From IMG/VR virus record IMGVR_UViG_3300010354_000234, positions 1 through 37,368 of that record: 37,368 bases of DNA, one strand, 5' to 3'. The notes below the pieces were generated by a model. That model saw nothing but the letters and a program-made list of their open reading frames with translations, was not told where the DNA came from and did not search any database. Made by a program: the position numbers and the translations under genes. Source of the DNA: a virus. Below are positions 4,667-11,829 of the stretch, in pieces; the stretch's first letter is position 1, and every line of letters starts with the position of its first letter.

Positions 4667-6391
4667 TCACTCCGCGGCCTCGGTCGCGTGTTTCTTGGCC
4701 CACTTCGGAGCGCGGATCTCGCGGACCTTGCCGCTTTCGTCCTTGGCTCCTCCCTTCTTCCACGACCACGCGCCGGCCTCCTCGAGATCCAACATCGTGC
4801 GAACGGCCGCCTCGTCGATGTCCCTCGCTTTGCCGCACGAGGTGCATTCTCTAACCCACGTGTCGCCGGTGTCCTTGTGGTCGCAATGCCGGCACGCTTG
4901 ACTCAGGTAGCTAGGATCGACCCAGACCACTTCGGTCATTGCAGAATGCAAGGCCTCGGTCAGCACGTAGGGAGCAGTCTCCACACGCTGCGCCCGCGCT
5001 TCGTCCGGTAGGTCCGGCGCGCCTTCTCCGATACCGGGCAGCTTTGCCATTTCGGCCCAATCGGCCGCCATCAAGATGGCGCGACGGTATCGCCTCGACA
5101 GCTCAGCCACCGCGATCCTGTAGACTTCGCGACGGTAGCGAGTCGAGTTGAGCCTCTGGTCGTGCTCCCATCGCCACAGGTGATGATCGTTGTAGCGCCA
5201 CGCCTCGATCGCTCCGTAGTCGCTCGCGTGTTCAGGAGCCACGCCAGCCGCTTTCCATCGTTGCGCGAGCGCTACGAATCGCCCCGGCGATCGCCACTGG
5301 TATAGGCTCGACGTCGCATCGCGCAGCCATACCGGCCAGCCCTCGCGAGCCAAAACTAGGCGCGCCCGTAGTTCGTCGAGATTTCGATCGCGAATCGATC
5401 GCAACGACTCGCACTTAGCGAACCCGGTCAGAACACGCTCGGGGCACTCGATTGTGCCAGCGTCCCCATCGTCGCCGAGCCAAGTAGCCACTCGCACGTT
5501 CCCGCTAGGCTCTTTTCGCCAGCCAAGATGAACCGCCACCTTGCCGCCATCGGGCCGGTCGCGGAGCCTGCACGTCGACGCGTCGATCGTGACCTCGACC
5601 GACCACTCCTCACGCGGCCCGCGCATGCGTAGCGATACGATCGCTCGCTTGATCCGGGCATTGGTGGGCAGCGGCCGGTGATACACCATCGGCCAACGTG
5701 CCCAGACCGGCACGCCCTTTTCGCTGCTTACGCGCATGGCAAGTTCGGTGCGCTTCGCCTTGCGCGTCCCCTCGACATATTCAGGCCAGCGAAGCCGAGT
5801 GTCCGAATCGCCGACGACGTCGTCGACGTCTGCACCGCCCTGGATCTGCACCGAGACCTGTCCAGAGCCGTCCCAGCGCTGAAATCTCAGCTCGCCCTTC
5901 GTGGTCTTTGCCGCCTGTTCGGCCGCCGCTTCCGCTAGCAGATAGGTCCCCCAATAGACCCCGCAGTGAGCGCGAGCGGAGATCTGCAGCTCGTGAGCCC
6001 TAGCGTCGACTTCCGCGATCCTAGGTCGCAGCTCGGATTGCACGAGCGGCTTGATGGCTCGCAGATCGAGCACGGCAGCGGCCTTAGATGCTTTCAGTGA
6101 CCGGATCTCGGACTTGGTCTGCTCGGTGTCTGCTTTGGTTCGGCGCGCCACTCGAGCTTGTCGAGCTCGCTCTACCGCTTCGGAGATCTTCGCGTCGATT
6201 TCCGTGATCTTGGCTTCGGCTTCTGCGATCCGCGTGTCGCTCGACATGACAGCGGCAAACGCCAGCCTTCGGCCTCGTTCGATCGCGATGAGGTCGTTCT
6301 GATAGCGATGGCCGAGCCGCATTTGCTGCCTGACTAGCTCGCTGTTCTCAGTCGGAGCAAGCAACCCGTACCTGTAGACCCTCGTTGTCAT
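4667..6391 (-). CDS. cas12m: Cas12m-like (type V-M) RNA-guided DNA-binding effector
   Basis: The 574-residue protein starts at ATG 6391 (MTTRVYRYGLL), overlapping the upstream gene as ATGA. I recall Mycolicibacterium Cas12m as about 600 residues, with matching blocks RFQRWDGSGQVSVQIQ (169-184) and KVAVHLGWRKE (284-294). A long charged helical region spans about 53-130. The RuvC-I position has H288 (HLGWR) instead of Asp. The RuvC-II region AILMAADWAEM (438-448) has Ala where the acid would align, with D444 nearby. RuvC-III keeps D524 and D526 (RDIDEAA). A zinc-ribbon pattern C500-x2-C503 and C516-x2-C519 is intact. The tail is basic. Characterised Cas12m proteins bind crRNA-matched DNA next to a TTN-type PAM and silence without cutting; this one likely does the same. 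It is downstream of phage metabolism genes and followed by its array. A TnpB-like nuclease is a less likely reading, given length and array. Confidence 0.88.
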   Translation of the reverse strand: MTTRVYRYGLLAPTENSELVRQQMRLGHRYQNDLIAIERGRRLAFAAVMSSDTRIAEAEAKITEIDAKISEAVERARQARVARRTKADTEQTKSEIRSLKASKAAAVLDLRAIKPLVQSELRPRIAEVDARAHELQISARAHCGVYWGTYLLAEAAAEQAAKTTKGELRFQRWDGSGQVSVQIQGGADVDDVVGDSDTRLRWPEYVEGTRKAKRTELAMRVSSEKGVPVWARWPMVYHRPLPTNARIKRAIVSLRMRGPREEWSVEVTIDASTCRLRDRPDGGKVAVHLGWRKEPSGNVRVATWLGDDGDAGTIECPERVLTGFAKCESLRSIRDRNLDELRARLVLAREGWPVWLRDATSSLYQWRSPGRFVALAQRWKAAGVAPEHASDYGAIEAWRYNDHHLWRWEHDQRLNSTRYRREVYRIAVAELSRRYRRAILMAADWAEMAKLPGIGEGAPDLPDEARAQRVETAPYVLTEALHSAMTEVVWVDPSYLSQACRHCDHKDTGDTWVRECTSCGKARDIDEAAVRTMLDLEEAGAWSWKKGGAKDESGKVREIRAPKWAKKHATEAAE

Positions 6392-6711
6392 TTGTCCTCG
6401 ATTCCTTTGACCATCCGAAGCGCCTCGTGATGAGGCACCCCGCTCTTTACGTACGCCCTGTGAAAATCTTCCCACGGGCCCCACCAGCGCTCGGCCTCAC
6501 CGGCCGCCAGCTCCTCAGCCGTTGCCCGTGGGACCTTGGCATCGACCTCGATGATCGCAGCTCGCTCGCATCGCGGACAGATCTCGTCGACGCACGCTTG
6601 CTCGCGAATGTGCGCCAATACCCGCCGCTGGTAATCGTTCAGCCCAACGCCGGCTTGCCGCTTGCGCATAAGCGCAACAAGCTCGGCCGCGCTGTATGTC
6701 ACTCCAGCCAC
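6388..6711 (-). CDS. uncharacterised protein with CxxC, upstream of cas12m
   Basis: A 107-residue protein from GTG 6711, overlapping the MazG-like gene by 13 bp and cas12m by ATGA. It contains VDEICPRCERAAII, a possible half zinc site, and a Trp-rich stretch ERWWGPWEDFHRAYV followed by PHHEALRMVKGIEDK. The tight coupling to cas12m means both proteins are translated from the same mRNA. No similarity to known Cas or anti-CRISPR proteins is evident; it looks like an ordinary small phage protein. Confidence 0.65.
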   Translation of the reverse strand: MAGVTYSAAELVALMRKRQAGVGLNDYQRRVLAHIREQACVDEICPRCERAAIIEVDAKVPRATAEELAAGEAERWWGPWEDFHRAYVKSGVPHHEALRMVKGIEDK

Positions 6712-7142
6712 CCTTGACGCGCTAGCTCTCCCTCGATGTCCGGCGCTTGCCAGCCTTCGGGCTTGCGAATCTTTCCGTGCGCGTCGGGCTTGCCGCCGAG
6801 TTTAGCCATATTGGCCGCGTGCACGAGCGCAGCGACAGGTTCGCCGTCGACGCCAAACTCAGCGCGCGTTCCCTCGATCACGTAGTCCAGATCGGCCAGC
6901 GCATCGACGGCCGAAGGTAGATCCACGTTCACTGTCGACGTGTCGACAATGCGTCGTAGCAGGCCGCCGAGGTCGACGTTGCACTCGCCCAATAGCAGCG
7001 TCGCGTCGAGCAGCTCCACGAACTCCTCAGCGATGAGCCGCAAGCGTAGCCGCACTCGATCGTGACGCGGCACTGTAGGCCGTTCGAGCACGGGCTGACC
7101 CATCGCGCGGTGAAACTCGCGCACCTGTTCCGATAGCTTCAT
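6699..7142 (-). CDS. MazG-like nucleotide pyrophosphohydrolase
   Basis: The 147-residue product from ATG 7142 (MKLSEQVREFHRAMGQPV) is chosen because AGAGGGG lies six bases upstream; an in-frame ATG at 7187 overlaps the preceding gene as ATGA and is an alternative. It carries RLIAEEFVELLDA, the helical acidic motif of MazG/PRA-PH-type phosphohydrolases, then ALADLDYVIEGTRAEFGVD and a C-terminal GGKPDAHGKIRKPEGW, typical of phage members. Such enzymes hydrolyse NTPs or dNTPs, altering the nucleotide pool. It sits with RusA and a methyltransferase in the early operon. Confidence 0.8.
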   Translation of the reverse strand: MKLSEQVREFHRAMGQPVLERPTVPRHDRVRLRLRLIAEEFVELLDATLLLGECNVDLGGLLRRIVDTSTVNVDLPSAVDALADLDYVIEGTRAEFGVDGEPVAALVHAANMAKLGGKPDAHGKIRKPEGWQAPDIEGELARQGWLE

Positions 7143-7183
7143 TTTGACCCCTCTTGCCAGCCGACCGACTGGTTTACTCAGCA

Positions 7184-7567
7184 TCATTCACCGAGCAGCC
7201 GTAGCCGCACCGTGATGCTTGGCTCGGTGCCAAGCACGAACTTGCGCGCAGTGCCCTCGACCACCTGCGAATCGTCGCGATAGGCGACCGAGAGCAACGA
7301 ATCCATGACCCCGCCGAGCAGGTTGTCGATGTCTCGCCGTCGATGGTCGGTAAAGACGAACGTGCAATCGAGCACCATCGGAGCCTCGACATCCCAACGC
7401 CCTCCTGACTCGAGATGCAACCCGAAGGCCTCGATTGCGCACGCCTTCACCTCGCGCTGGTAATCGCGATAGCGGGTCGGCATGAACGCACCGCGCGCGG
7501 TCACACGAGGCCGAGGCTTGCCGATGGCCAGCCCGCGCACGAGAAACGAGACCTCTGGGCTAGCCAC
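7184..7567 (-). CDS. RusA-like Holliday junction resolvase
   Basis: The 127-residue protein begins with GTG 7567, sharing one base with the previous stop. It matches the RusA family: basic N terminus (GLAIGKPRPRVTARG), then RRRDIDNLLGGVMDSL with D79, D81 and N82, and YRDDSQV with D99 as the third likely metal ligand. RusA enzymes are homodimers that cut four-way DNA junctions and are common in phages to resolve recombination intermediates before packaging. Length is usual for the family. Confidence 0.88.
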   Translation of the reverse strand: MASPEVSFLVRGLAIGKPRPRVTARGAFMPTRYRDYQREVKACAIEAFGLHLESGGRWDVEAPMVLDCTFVFTDHRRRDIDNLLGGVMDSLLSVAYRDDSQVVEGTARKFVLGTEPSITVRLRLLGE

Positions 7568-7731
7568 TAGTTCGCCCTCGCGTTTCGCGCCTTGCGCAGC
7601 TCACTTAGGCGACGCTCTAGCACCTCCAGCTCCGCGTCATCGATCTCGCGCCGCTTGCGCTCCCACTCGTCGATGATGGCCTCAGCGACCACCGAGGCAA
7701 TCGCGTCCCAAATCAGTTTCAGCCCTTGCAT
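7567..7731 (-). CDS. small coiled-coil protein
   Basis: A 54-residue protein from ATG 7731 (MQGLKLIWDAIASVVAEAII), sharing its first base with the preceding stop. The second half is highly charged and helical (DEWERKRREIDDAELEVLE), predicted coiled coil. The hydrophobic N terminus could be membrane-associated. Function unknown. Confidence 0.6.
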   Translation of the reverse strand: MQGLKLIWDAIASVVAEAIIDEWERKRREIDDAELEVLERRLSELRKARNARAN

Positions 7732-8300
7732 CACGCACCTTCCTTGCGCGCTAGAACGCGCCATCCCTCGACCATCGGCTGATAGCGCCGATCCCAAACA
7801 AACCACGCATAGGCGCTTGAATCCGTGCCCCTAGTGTCGACACGAAACCGAGGCCGCTCCGACAGCACCCGCAGCGCGCTCGGGTACGATCGATGAAACT
7901 CGACCCGCGCCTTGGATTCAGCAAACGCGAGACGCAGGAGCAGCGCAGCCACGGTCCCGTGCGCCTCGGCCCATTGTGCCGCCTTTTCCGCGAACTCTTG
8001 CGCCTTGCCGAATGGCGGATTGCCCACGATGGCCGATGCGTGACACCAAGGCTCTGGACCGAGCGCGTCGCATTGGATCGTCGGATGTTTCGCGCCGCAG
8101 ACGCGCGCGCGTTCGGCGTCCAGCTCATATCCGATCGTCGCGAATCCTCGTGCCGCAGCGACGTCGAGGATCGCGCCCTCGCCCGCAGACGGGTCGAGGA
8201 TGCGCGCGTGCGTAGGTAACCAAAGCTCGTCGAGGATTAGCTCCGTCGCCCAAGCTGGTGTGGCGTAGTAGTCGCCGGCGATTCGTTCGAGCTTGCTCAT
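7731..8300 (-). CDS. adenine-N6 DNA methyltransferase-like protein
   Basis: The 189-residue protein starts at ATG 8300 with an ATGA overlap. It has the SAM-binding motif DPSAGEG (36-42) and the catalytic NPPF (94-97), in the order of gamma/alpha-type N6-adenine methyltransferases. The opening YYATPAWATELILDEL resembles phage Dam-like enzymes. No target-recognition domain is obvious beyond the C-terminal FRVDTRGTDSSAYAWFVW. It may protect phage DNA from host restriction or modify the GATC-rich origin (inference). Confidence 0.78.
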   Translation of the reverse strand: MSKLERIAGDYYATPAWATELILDELWLPTHARILDPSAGEGAILDVAAARGFATIGYELDAERARVCGAKHPTIQCDALGPEPWCHASAIVGNPPFGKAQEFAEKAAQWAEAHGTVAALLLRLAFAESKARVEFHRSYPSALRVLSERPRFRVDTRGTDSSAYAWFVWDRRYQPMVEGWRVLARKEGA

Positions 8301-8860
8301 GGCCTCGGCCTCCGCAGGAAAGCCGATACTTTGCGCCACAAGGCATACCGAGCGCGCACGTCGGGCAGGCCTTCCTTGCAGTAGCCTGCGCCATACGCCG
8401 ACAGCCTATCGCGCGGCTCCATCTTTCGGCATTGGCCAAGGCTCCCTCGTGCGAGCCACAGCGCTACCCGCGCCGCTAGCGCTCGATTCGCCTGCAGCTC
8501 TTTTCCGCTGCGCACAGCCCCGTCAAATCGCACCGTTTTGAGCTGCCAGATCGTGTGGCTAGTGCCTCCGTCGCACCGAGCAGCCCACTTGCCTTTTCGG
8601 TAGCAAGGCCCTCGATCGACGTCGAGCGAGAGACCAGACTCACCGATCGCAAGCGCGAGCAGTAGCGCGGCCTCATCCTCATCGCTGATTCCGCCGGGCT
8701 TAACTGGCGTTTCTTGCGCGGCAGCGGCGATGTCCTGGGCAATCGACCAATAGCGGTCGAGAGCTTCCGCGCGCGTCTCCTGGTAGCCCGGAAACTCGGG
8801 CCGCGATTCGATCGGCGCGAACTCGAGAGCGGCCAGCATGATCGCTTGTGCGAGGCTCAT
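8297..8860 (-). CDS. lysozyme/transglycosylase-like protein
   Basis: The 187-residue protein from ATG 8860 has the layout of a soluble lytic transglycosylase-like fold: a helix with the candidate catalytic Glu (LALAIGESGLSLDVD, E74), then GTSHTIWQLK, and LSAYGAGYC with a C-terminal ARYALWRKVSAFLRR. Such enzymes cleave peptidoglycan glycan strands. It has no signal peptide. It lies in the early operon, far from the lysin at 13552, so it may be a virion-associated or early-acting enzyme. Confidence in fold is moderate. Confidence 0.6.
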   Translation of the reverse strand: MSLAQAIMLAALEFAPIESRPEFPGYQETRAEALDRYWSIAQDIAAAAQETPVKPGGISDEDEAALLLALAIGESGLSLDVDRGPCYRKGKWAARCDGGTSHTIWQLKTVRFDGAVRSGKELQANRALAARVALWLARGSLGQCRKMEPRDRLSAYGAGYCKEGLPDVRARYALWRKVSAFLRRPRP

Positions 8861-9300
8861 CCGATTACCTCCGCGCCGGTCGCTAGCGGGCTATCGCGAC
8901 GCGAAATCAGCGACAGCCGTTCGCGCTGGTAGTACGCGCAACCCGTCGGGCACGCAGCATGCGCGTCGGAGCGCTGGCAATACCGCGCGACGAACGCGTC
9001 AAGACAGCCGCTATATCGGGCACAATCCGTGTTGCGCTCGCCAGTGTGAAACTGCGTGCGCTGCATCGCAGGTCCGTCCACCGCTTCGGCGATCGCCGCG
9101 ATGCGCTTGTTTCGCCTTGCCTCAGCCTCCGCATCCGCTTTCTGTTGCTGCCTACGCTCGGCCCGCAACGGGTCGCGACCATGCACGGGTCCCATGGGGT
9201 GGACCGTCGTGTGTTTGCCCGCCTCGCTCTTGTATACGCGCATATCCGCTCCGAATCGGTCTGCTAGTGCTAGCCAAAGGTCGAGTTGCTCAGGCGTCAT
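8857..9300 (-). CDS. cysteine-rich uncharacterised protein
   Basis: A 147-residue protein from ATG 9300 with ATGA overlaps at both ends. The middle is a charged helix (RRQQQKADAEAEARRNKRIA), and the C-terminal half has five Cys (NTDCARYSGCLD, ARYCQRSDAHAACPTGCAYY), which suggests a metal site. The N terminus reads MTPEQLDLWLALADRFGAD. No family recognised. Confidence 0.62.
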   Translation of the reverse strand: MTPEQLDLWLALADRFGADMRVYKSEAGKHTTVHPMGPVHGRDPLRAERRQQQKADAEAEARRNKRIAAIAEAVDGPAMQRTQFHTGERNTDCARYSGCLDAFVARYCQRSDAHAACPTGCAYYQRERLSLISRRDSPLATGAEVIG

Positions 9301-9476
9301 GACGCCTCATCGGCCGGCGGCCACGGTTCGAGGCCGAGGAGCTCGCACCCGTCCGGGTCGACCCAAACGGCCATGCCCGCACCTGCGGACCACGACAGCG
9401 CATCCACGTACGACGAGCCAGCGGCCCAACGCCGCGACGCTTCGTCGCGAACCTCGTCCATCGTGGGGCGCGTCAT
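9297..9476 (-). CDS. small uncharacterised protein
   Basis: A 59-residue protein starts at ATG 9476 (MTRPTMDEVRDEASRRWAAG) and overlaps both neighbours as ATGA. It includes SYVDALSWSAGAGMAVW and an acidic C terminus. No motif is recognised; coupling supports it as real. Confidence 0.6.
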   Translation of the reverse strand: MTRPTMDEVRDEASRRWAAGSSYVDALSWSAGAGMAVWVDPDGCELLGLEPWPPADEAS

Positions 9477-9622
9477 GCGAGCACCAGCGCGGCAAGGCAT
9501 GCGATCACAACGGCACCGCCGAGAGCTTCGATCGCAAACGACTCGAGGTCGAACGTCGGGGCAGGCTCGATCCGCAGGTTTCGGCGGTTGATTCTGGTGG
9601 GCTTACGCGTGTTTTTCGGCAT
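9473..9622 (-). CDS. small single-pass membrane protein
   Basis: A 49-residue protein from ATG 9622 (MPKNTRKPTRINRRNLRIEP), overlapping the end of the HTH gene by 20 bp. A basic N-terminal half is followed by a C-terminal hydrophobic helix (GGAVVIACLAALVLA). The topology suggests a tail-anchored inner-membrane protein with its N terminus in the cytoplasm. Function unknown. Confidence 0.55.
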   Translation of the reverse strand: MPKNTRKPTRINRRNLRIEPAPTFDLESFAIEALGGAVVIACLAALVLA

Positions 9623-9812
9623 TGATCCAATCCTCCATCGGAATCGCGAACGCCTGCGCCAAGGTCGCCCGGTGTCGTTCACTGGGCACGCTCCGGCCAT
9701 CGATCCAGTATCGGACCGCAGTCGGAGAGACCCCGCATGCACGAGCCACCTCAGCGATCCGTGGACCGGGCCGAACGAGGCGTTCGAGCTGTTGGCTGGC
9801 TGGCGTTCGCAT
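9603..9812 (-). CDS. small HTH (Cro/CI-like) regulator
   Basis: The 69-residue protein (MRTPASQQLERLVRPG) contains a helix-turn-helix: AEVARACGVSPTAVRYWID followed by GRSVPSERHRATLAQAF. It is the first gene of the leftward early operon and diverges from the recombination operon at 9902. A perfect dyad AACCGC-AA-GCGGTT lies in the 89-bp space between them. It probably represses one or both promoters. Confidence 0.82.
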   Translation of the reverse strand: MRTPASQQLERLVRPGPRIAEVARACGVSPTAVRYWIDGRSVPSERHRATLAQAFAIPMEDWINAEKHA

Positions 9813-9869
9813 CGCCGCGAACCTTGGCAGGTCTCGATCGTCGTGGTCAAGAAAAAAGTTTCTGTTGCA

Positions 9870-9883
9870 AACCGCAAGCGGTT
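9870..9883. promoter_or_regulatory. operator-like dyad AACCGCAAGCGGTT
   Basis: A perfect 6-bp inverted repeat with a 2-bp centre sits between the divergent HTH and nuclease genes, 19 bp before the nuclease ATG. Its symmetry and place fit a binding site for the HTH protein. The flanking run of A at about 9852-9857 is the most AT-rich part of the intergenic region. Confidence 0.6.
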
Positions 9884-9901
9884 CGAGGTAGGCCCGTTGT
9901 G

Positions 9902-10867
9902 ATGCTCCTCACCACAAGTTCGATCTCGCTCTACAGGTCATGTCCCCGCGCCTACCTACACCGCTACGAACAAGGGATCCGCAAGCGCGGAGAGAAGGCC
10001 GAGGCCCTTGCGTTCGGCACGGCGATCCATGCCGCCCTCGAGGCGTATTGGTTGGGCAAGCCCGAGCAGATCGAGCCGATCCTATTCGAGCAGCTACATG
10101 GCGAAGAGCTGGCCCGTGCTCGCGCCATGCTCGACGGATACGCGCTCCGATGGGACACGGACCGCACCGAGCACGGCCTCCGCGCGGTAGCAGTCGAGGC
10201 GTCCTTCCGTTGCCCCATCTACGACCCGCGCACGGGCAAGCGCATTCGCGGAATCGAGCGAGCGGGCAAGGTCGACGCGATCGTGGTCGATCGGCACGGC
10301 GCACACTGGGTACTCGAGCACAAGACGACGAGCAGCGACGTCGGGCCAGGATCGCCCTATTGGGATCGCCTGCAGGTCGACACGCAAATCAGTTACTACG
10401 TGCTCGGTGCTAAGACCCTCGGCTACGACGTCGCCGGCGTCATTTACGACGTGCTTGGCAAGCCGAAGATTTCCCGACGTCTCGCAACGCCAGAGGCCGA
10501 GAGAAAGTACACCAAGGAGGGCCGCCTCTACGCAACGCAGCGCGAGGTCGACGAGACGATCGAGGAGTACGCCGAGCGCGTTCGCGCGGCCATCGCAGAG
10601 CGGCCCGAGACCTACTACGCACGAGCCGAGATTTTCCGCTTGGAGCAAGAGCTAACGGAATGCCAAGCCGACGACGTCGCGACGATCCAGGCGATGCGCG
10701 CCGATCGTAAGCGCGGCCACTGGCCTAGGAGCACCGCAGCCTGTTACCGATTCGGGGCACGCTGCGACTATCTCGACGTCTGCGCCGGTGCAGCGTCGAT
10801 CGAGGATTCGGAGCGGTTCGAGCACGTCGGAGCGCACACCGAGCTAACAAAAGAAACGAGCGCCTAG
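9902..10867 (+). CDS. Cas4/AddB-like PD-(D/E)XK exonuclease with Fe-S cysteines
   Basis: The 321-residue protein is read from ATG 9902; a GTG one codon earlier is possible. It has C14 near the N terminus (YRSCPRAYLHRY), H43 (FGTAIHAAL), the nuclease core D125 plus E139-x-K141 (GKVDAIVV, LEHKTT), and C281, C288, C294 at the end (CYRFGARCDYLDVC). One early and three late cysteines are the 4Fe-4S pattern of Cas4 and AddB nuclease domains. It is followed by a Sak4-like ATPase and an SSB-like protein, so it most likely supplies 5' resection for phage recombination rather than spacer acquisition. Confidence 0.85.
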   Translation: MLLTTSSISLYRSCPRAYLHRYEQGIRKRGEKAEALAFGTAIHAALEAYWLGKPEQIEPILFEQLHGEELARARAMLDGYALRWDTDRTEHGLRAVAVEASFRCPIYDPRTGKRIRGIERAGKVDAIVVDRHGAHWVLEHKTTSSDVGPGSPYWDRLQVDTQISYYVLGAKTLGYDVAGVIYDVLGKPKISRRLATPEAERKYTKEGRLYATQREVDETIEEYAERVRAAIAERPETYYARAEIFRLEQELTECQADDVATIQAMRADRKRGHWPRSTAACYRFGARCDYLDVCAGAASIEDSERFEHVGAHTELTKETSA

Positions 10868-10886
10868 GACCATCCTAGACGCTCGT
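10856..10886. terminator. long hairpin at the end of the nuclease gene
   Basis: ACGAGCG (10856-10862) pairs with CGCTCGT (10880-10886), and CTAGGA (10864-10869) pairs with TCCTAG (10873-10878), with one C/A mismatch and a CCA loop. The nuclease stop codon (10865-10867) is within the stem. On the minus strand it is followed by TTTCTTTTGTT, so it looks like an intrinsic terminator for leftward, antisense transcription. On the plus strand there is no T-tract, and it may act as a translational or stability element. Confidence 0.6.
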
Positions 10887-10911
10887 GAGTGTCACAGCGA
10901 AGCGAGGGGAT

Positions 10912-11829
10912 ATGTCTACAAGCAAAATGCAAGCAACGCAAGCAACCAAGAACACCAGCCGAATGGGTCTCGCGAACGTCAAGCGCGGACCGATCGCGTC
11001 CCCGCATCGCGTCGTGCTGTACGGCGCGGAAGGCGTGGGCAAAACGACGTTCGCGGCCTCAGCACCATCGCCGATCTTCATCGGCACCGAGGACGGCAGC
11101 GGCGCGCTCGACGTGGCGCGATTCCCGCGTCCCGAGGCGTGGAGCGACATCCTCGAGGCGGTCCGTGAGCTGACCGATGCCGAGCACGACTATCAGACCG
11201 TGGTGGTCGATTCGCTCGACTGGGCCGAGCCGCTGCTATGGGCCCACGTCTGCGACGAGCACAAGCAGCCGTCGATCGAGGCGTTCGGGTACGGTCGCGG
11301 ATATGTCGAGGCCCTGCAGACCGCGCGGCGCTTCCTCGGTGCTCTCGAGTTGCTCCAAAGCAAGCGCGGGATGCACGTCGTGCTAATCGCGCACGCGCAT
11401 CTGAAAAAGTACGCGAACCCGGCCGGTGAGGATTGGGATCGATGGACGATGAAGGTGCAAGACAAGTTCGGCGGCGCGGTCCGCGAATGGGCTGACACCG
11501 TTCTCTTTGCGTCGTGGGAGCAATACGCGACGCAGGTCGACGGACGCACGAAGGGCGTATCGACCGGACGTCGCCTCATCTACACGACCAAGACGGCCGC
11601 CTATGAGGCAAAGAACCGCTTTGCGCTTCCCGAGTCGCTGGACCTATCGTGGAGCGCGTTCGCGAAGTCCGTCGACCGGAATCGCAAGGCAGCGGCCGAG
11701 ATTCGCGCGCTACTGGCAAGCGACGCGGAGAAGCTGGCGAAGTTCGAGGCCTGGGCCGCAAGCCCGAGACCCATGCATGAAATGGTCGCAATGCGCGATC
11801 GAATCCAAGAGGAGAGCAAGACCAAATGA
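10912..11829 (+). CDS. Sak4-like RecA-family recombinase ATPase
   Basis: The 305-residue protein starts at ATG 10912 (MSTSKMQATQ), supported by GAGGGG just upstream; an in-frame start at 10885 is less likely. It has Walker A GAEGVGKTT (38-46) and Walker B TVVVDSLDW (D100), then helical YVEALQTARRFLGALELL and LIAHAHLKKY, the conserved AAA_24/Sak4 layout. Sak4 proteins are RecA-core single-strand annealing or strand-pairing proteins of phages and work with an SSB. The next gene overlaps by ATGA and resembles an SSB. Confidence 0.85.
   Translation: MSTSKMQATQATKNTSRMGLANVKRGPIASPHRVVLYGAEGVGKTTFAASAPSPIFIGTEDGSGALDVARFPRPEAWSDILEAVRELTDAEHDYQTVVVDSLDWAEPLLWAHVCDEHKQPSIEAFGYGRGYVEALQTARRFLGALELLQSKRGMHVVLIAHAHLKKYANPAGEDWDRWTMKVQDKFGGAVREWADTVLFASWEQYATQVDGRTKGVSTGRRLIYTTKTAAYEAKNRFALPESLDLSWSAFAKSVDRNRKAAAEIRALLASDAEKLAKFEAWAASPRPMHEMVAMRDRIQEESKTK

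Noticed and set aside
4158-4847. Protein-like frame across the CRISPR array with repeated KGCSGPWNLR
   Set aside because: The recurring peptide is only a translation of the CRISPR repeat, and spacer lengths of 20-41 nt break the frame between units.
4667-6391. TnpB of an IS200/IS605-type transposon
   Set aside because: There is no TnpA, no recognisable transposon end, the protein is about 570 residues with Cas12m-like blocks, and a real CRISPR array follows it.
8838-9302. Plus-strand frame opposite the Cys-rich early gene
   Set aside because: It is antisense to a chain of ATGA-coupled minus-strand genes and is Arg/Ala/Pro-rich without motifs.
9902-10867. Cas4-like nuclease as the adaptation gene of the CRISPR system
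   Set aside because: It lies about 3.5 kb away on the opposite strand, in a recombination operon with Sak4-like and SSB-like genes, and no cas1 or cas2 is present.
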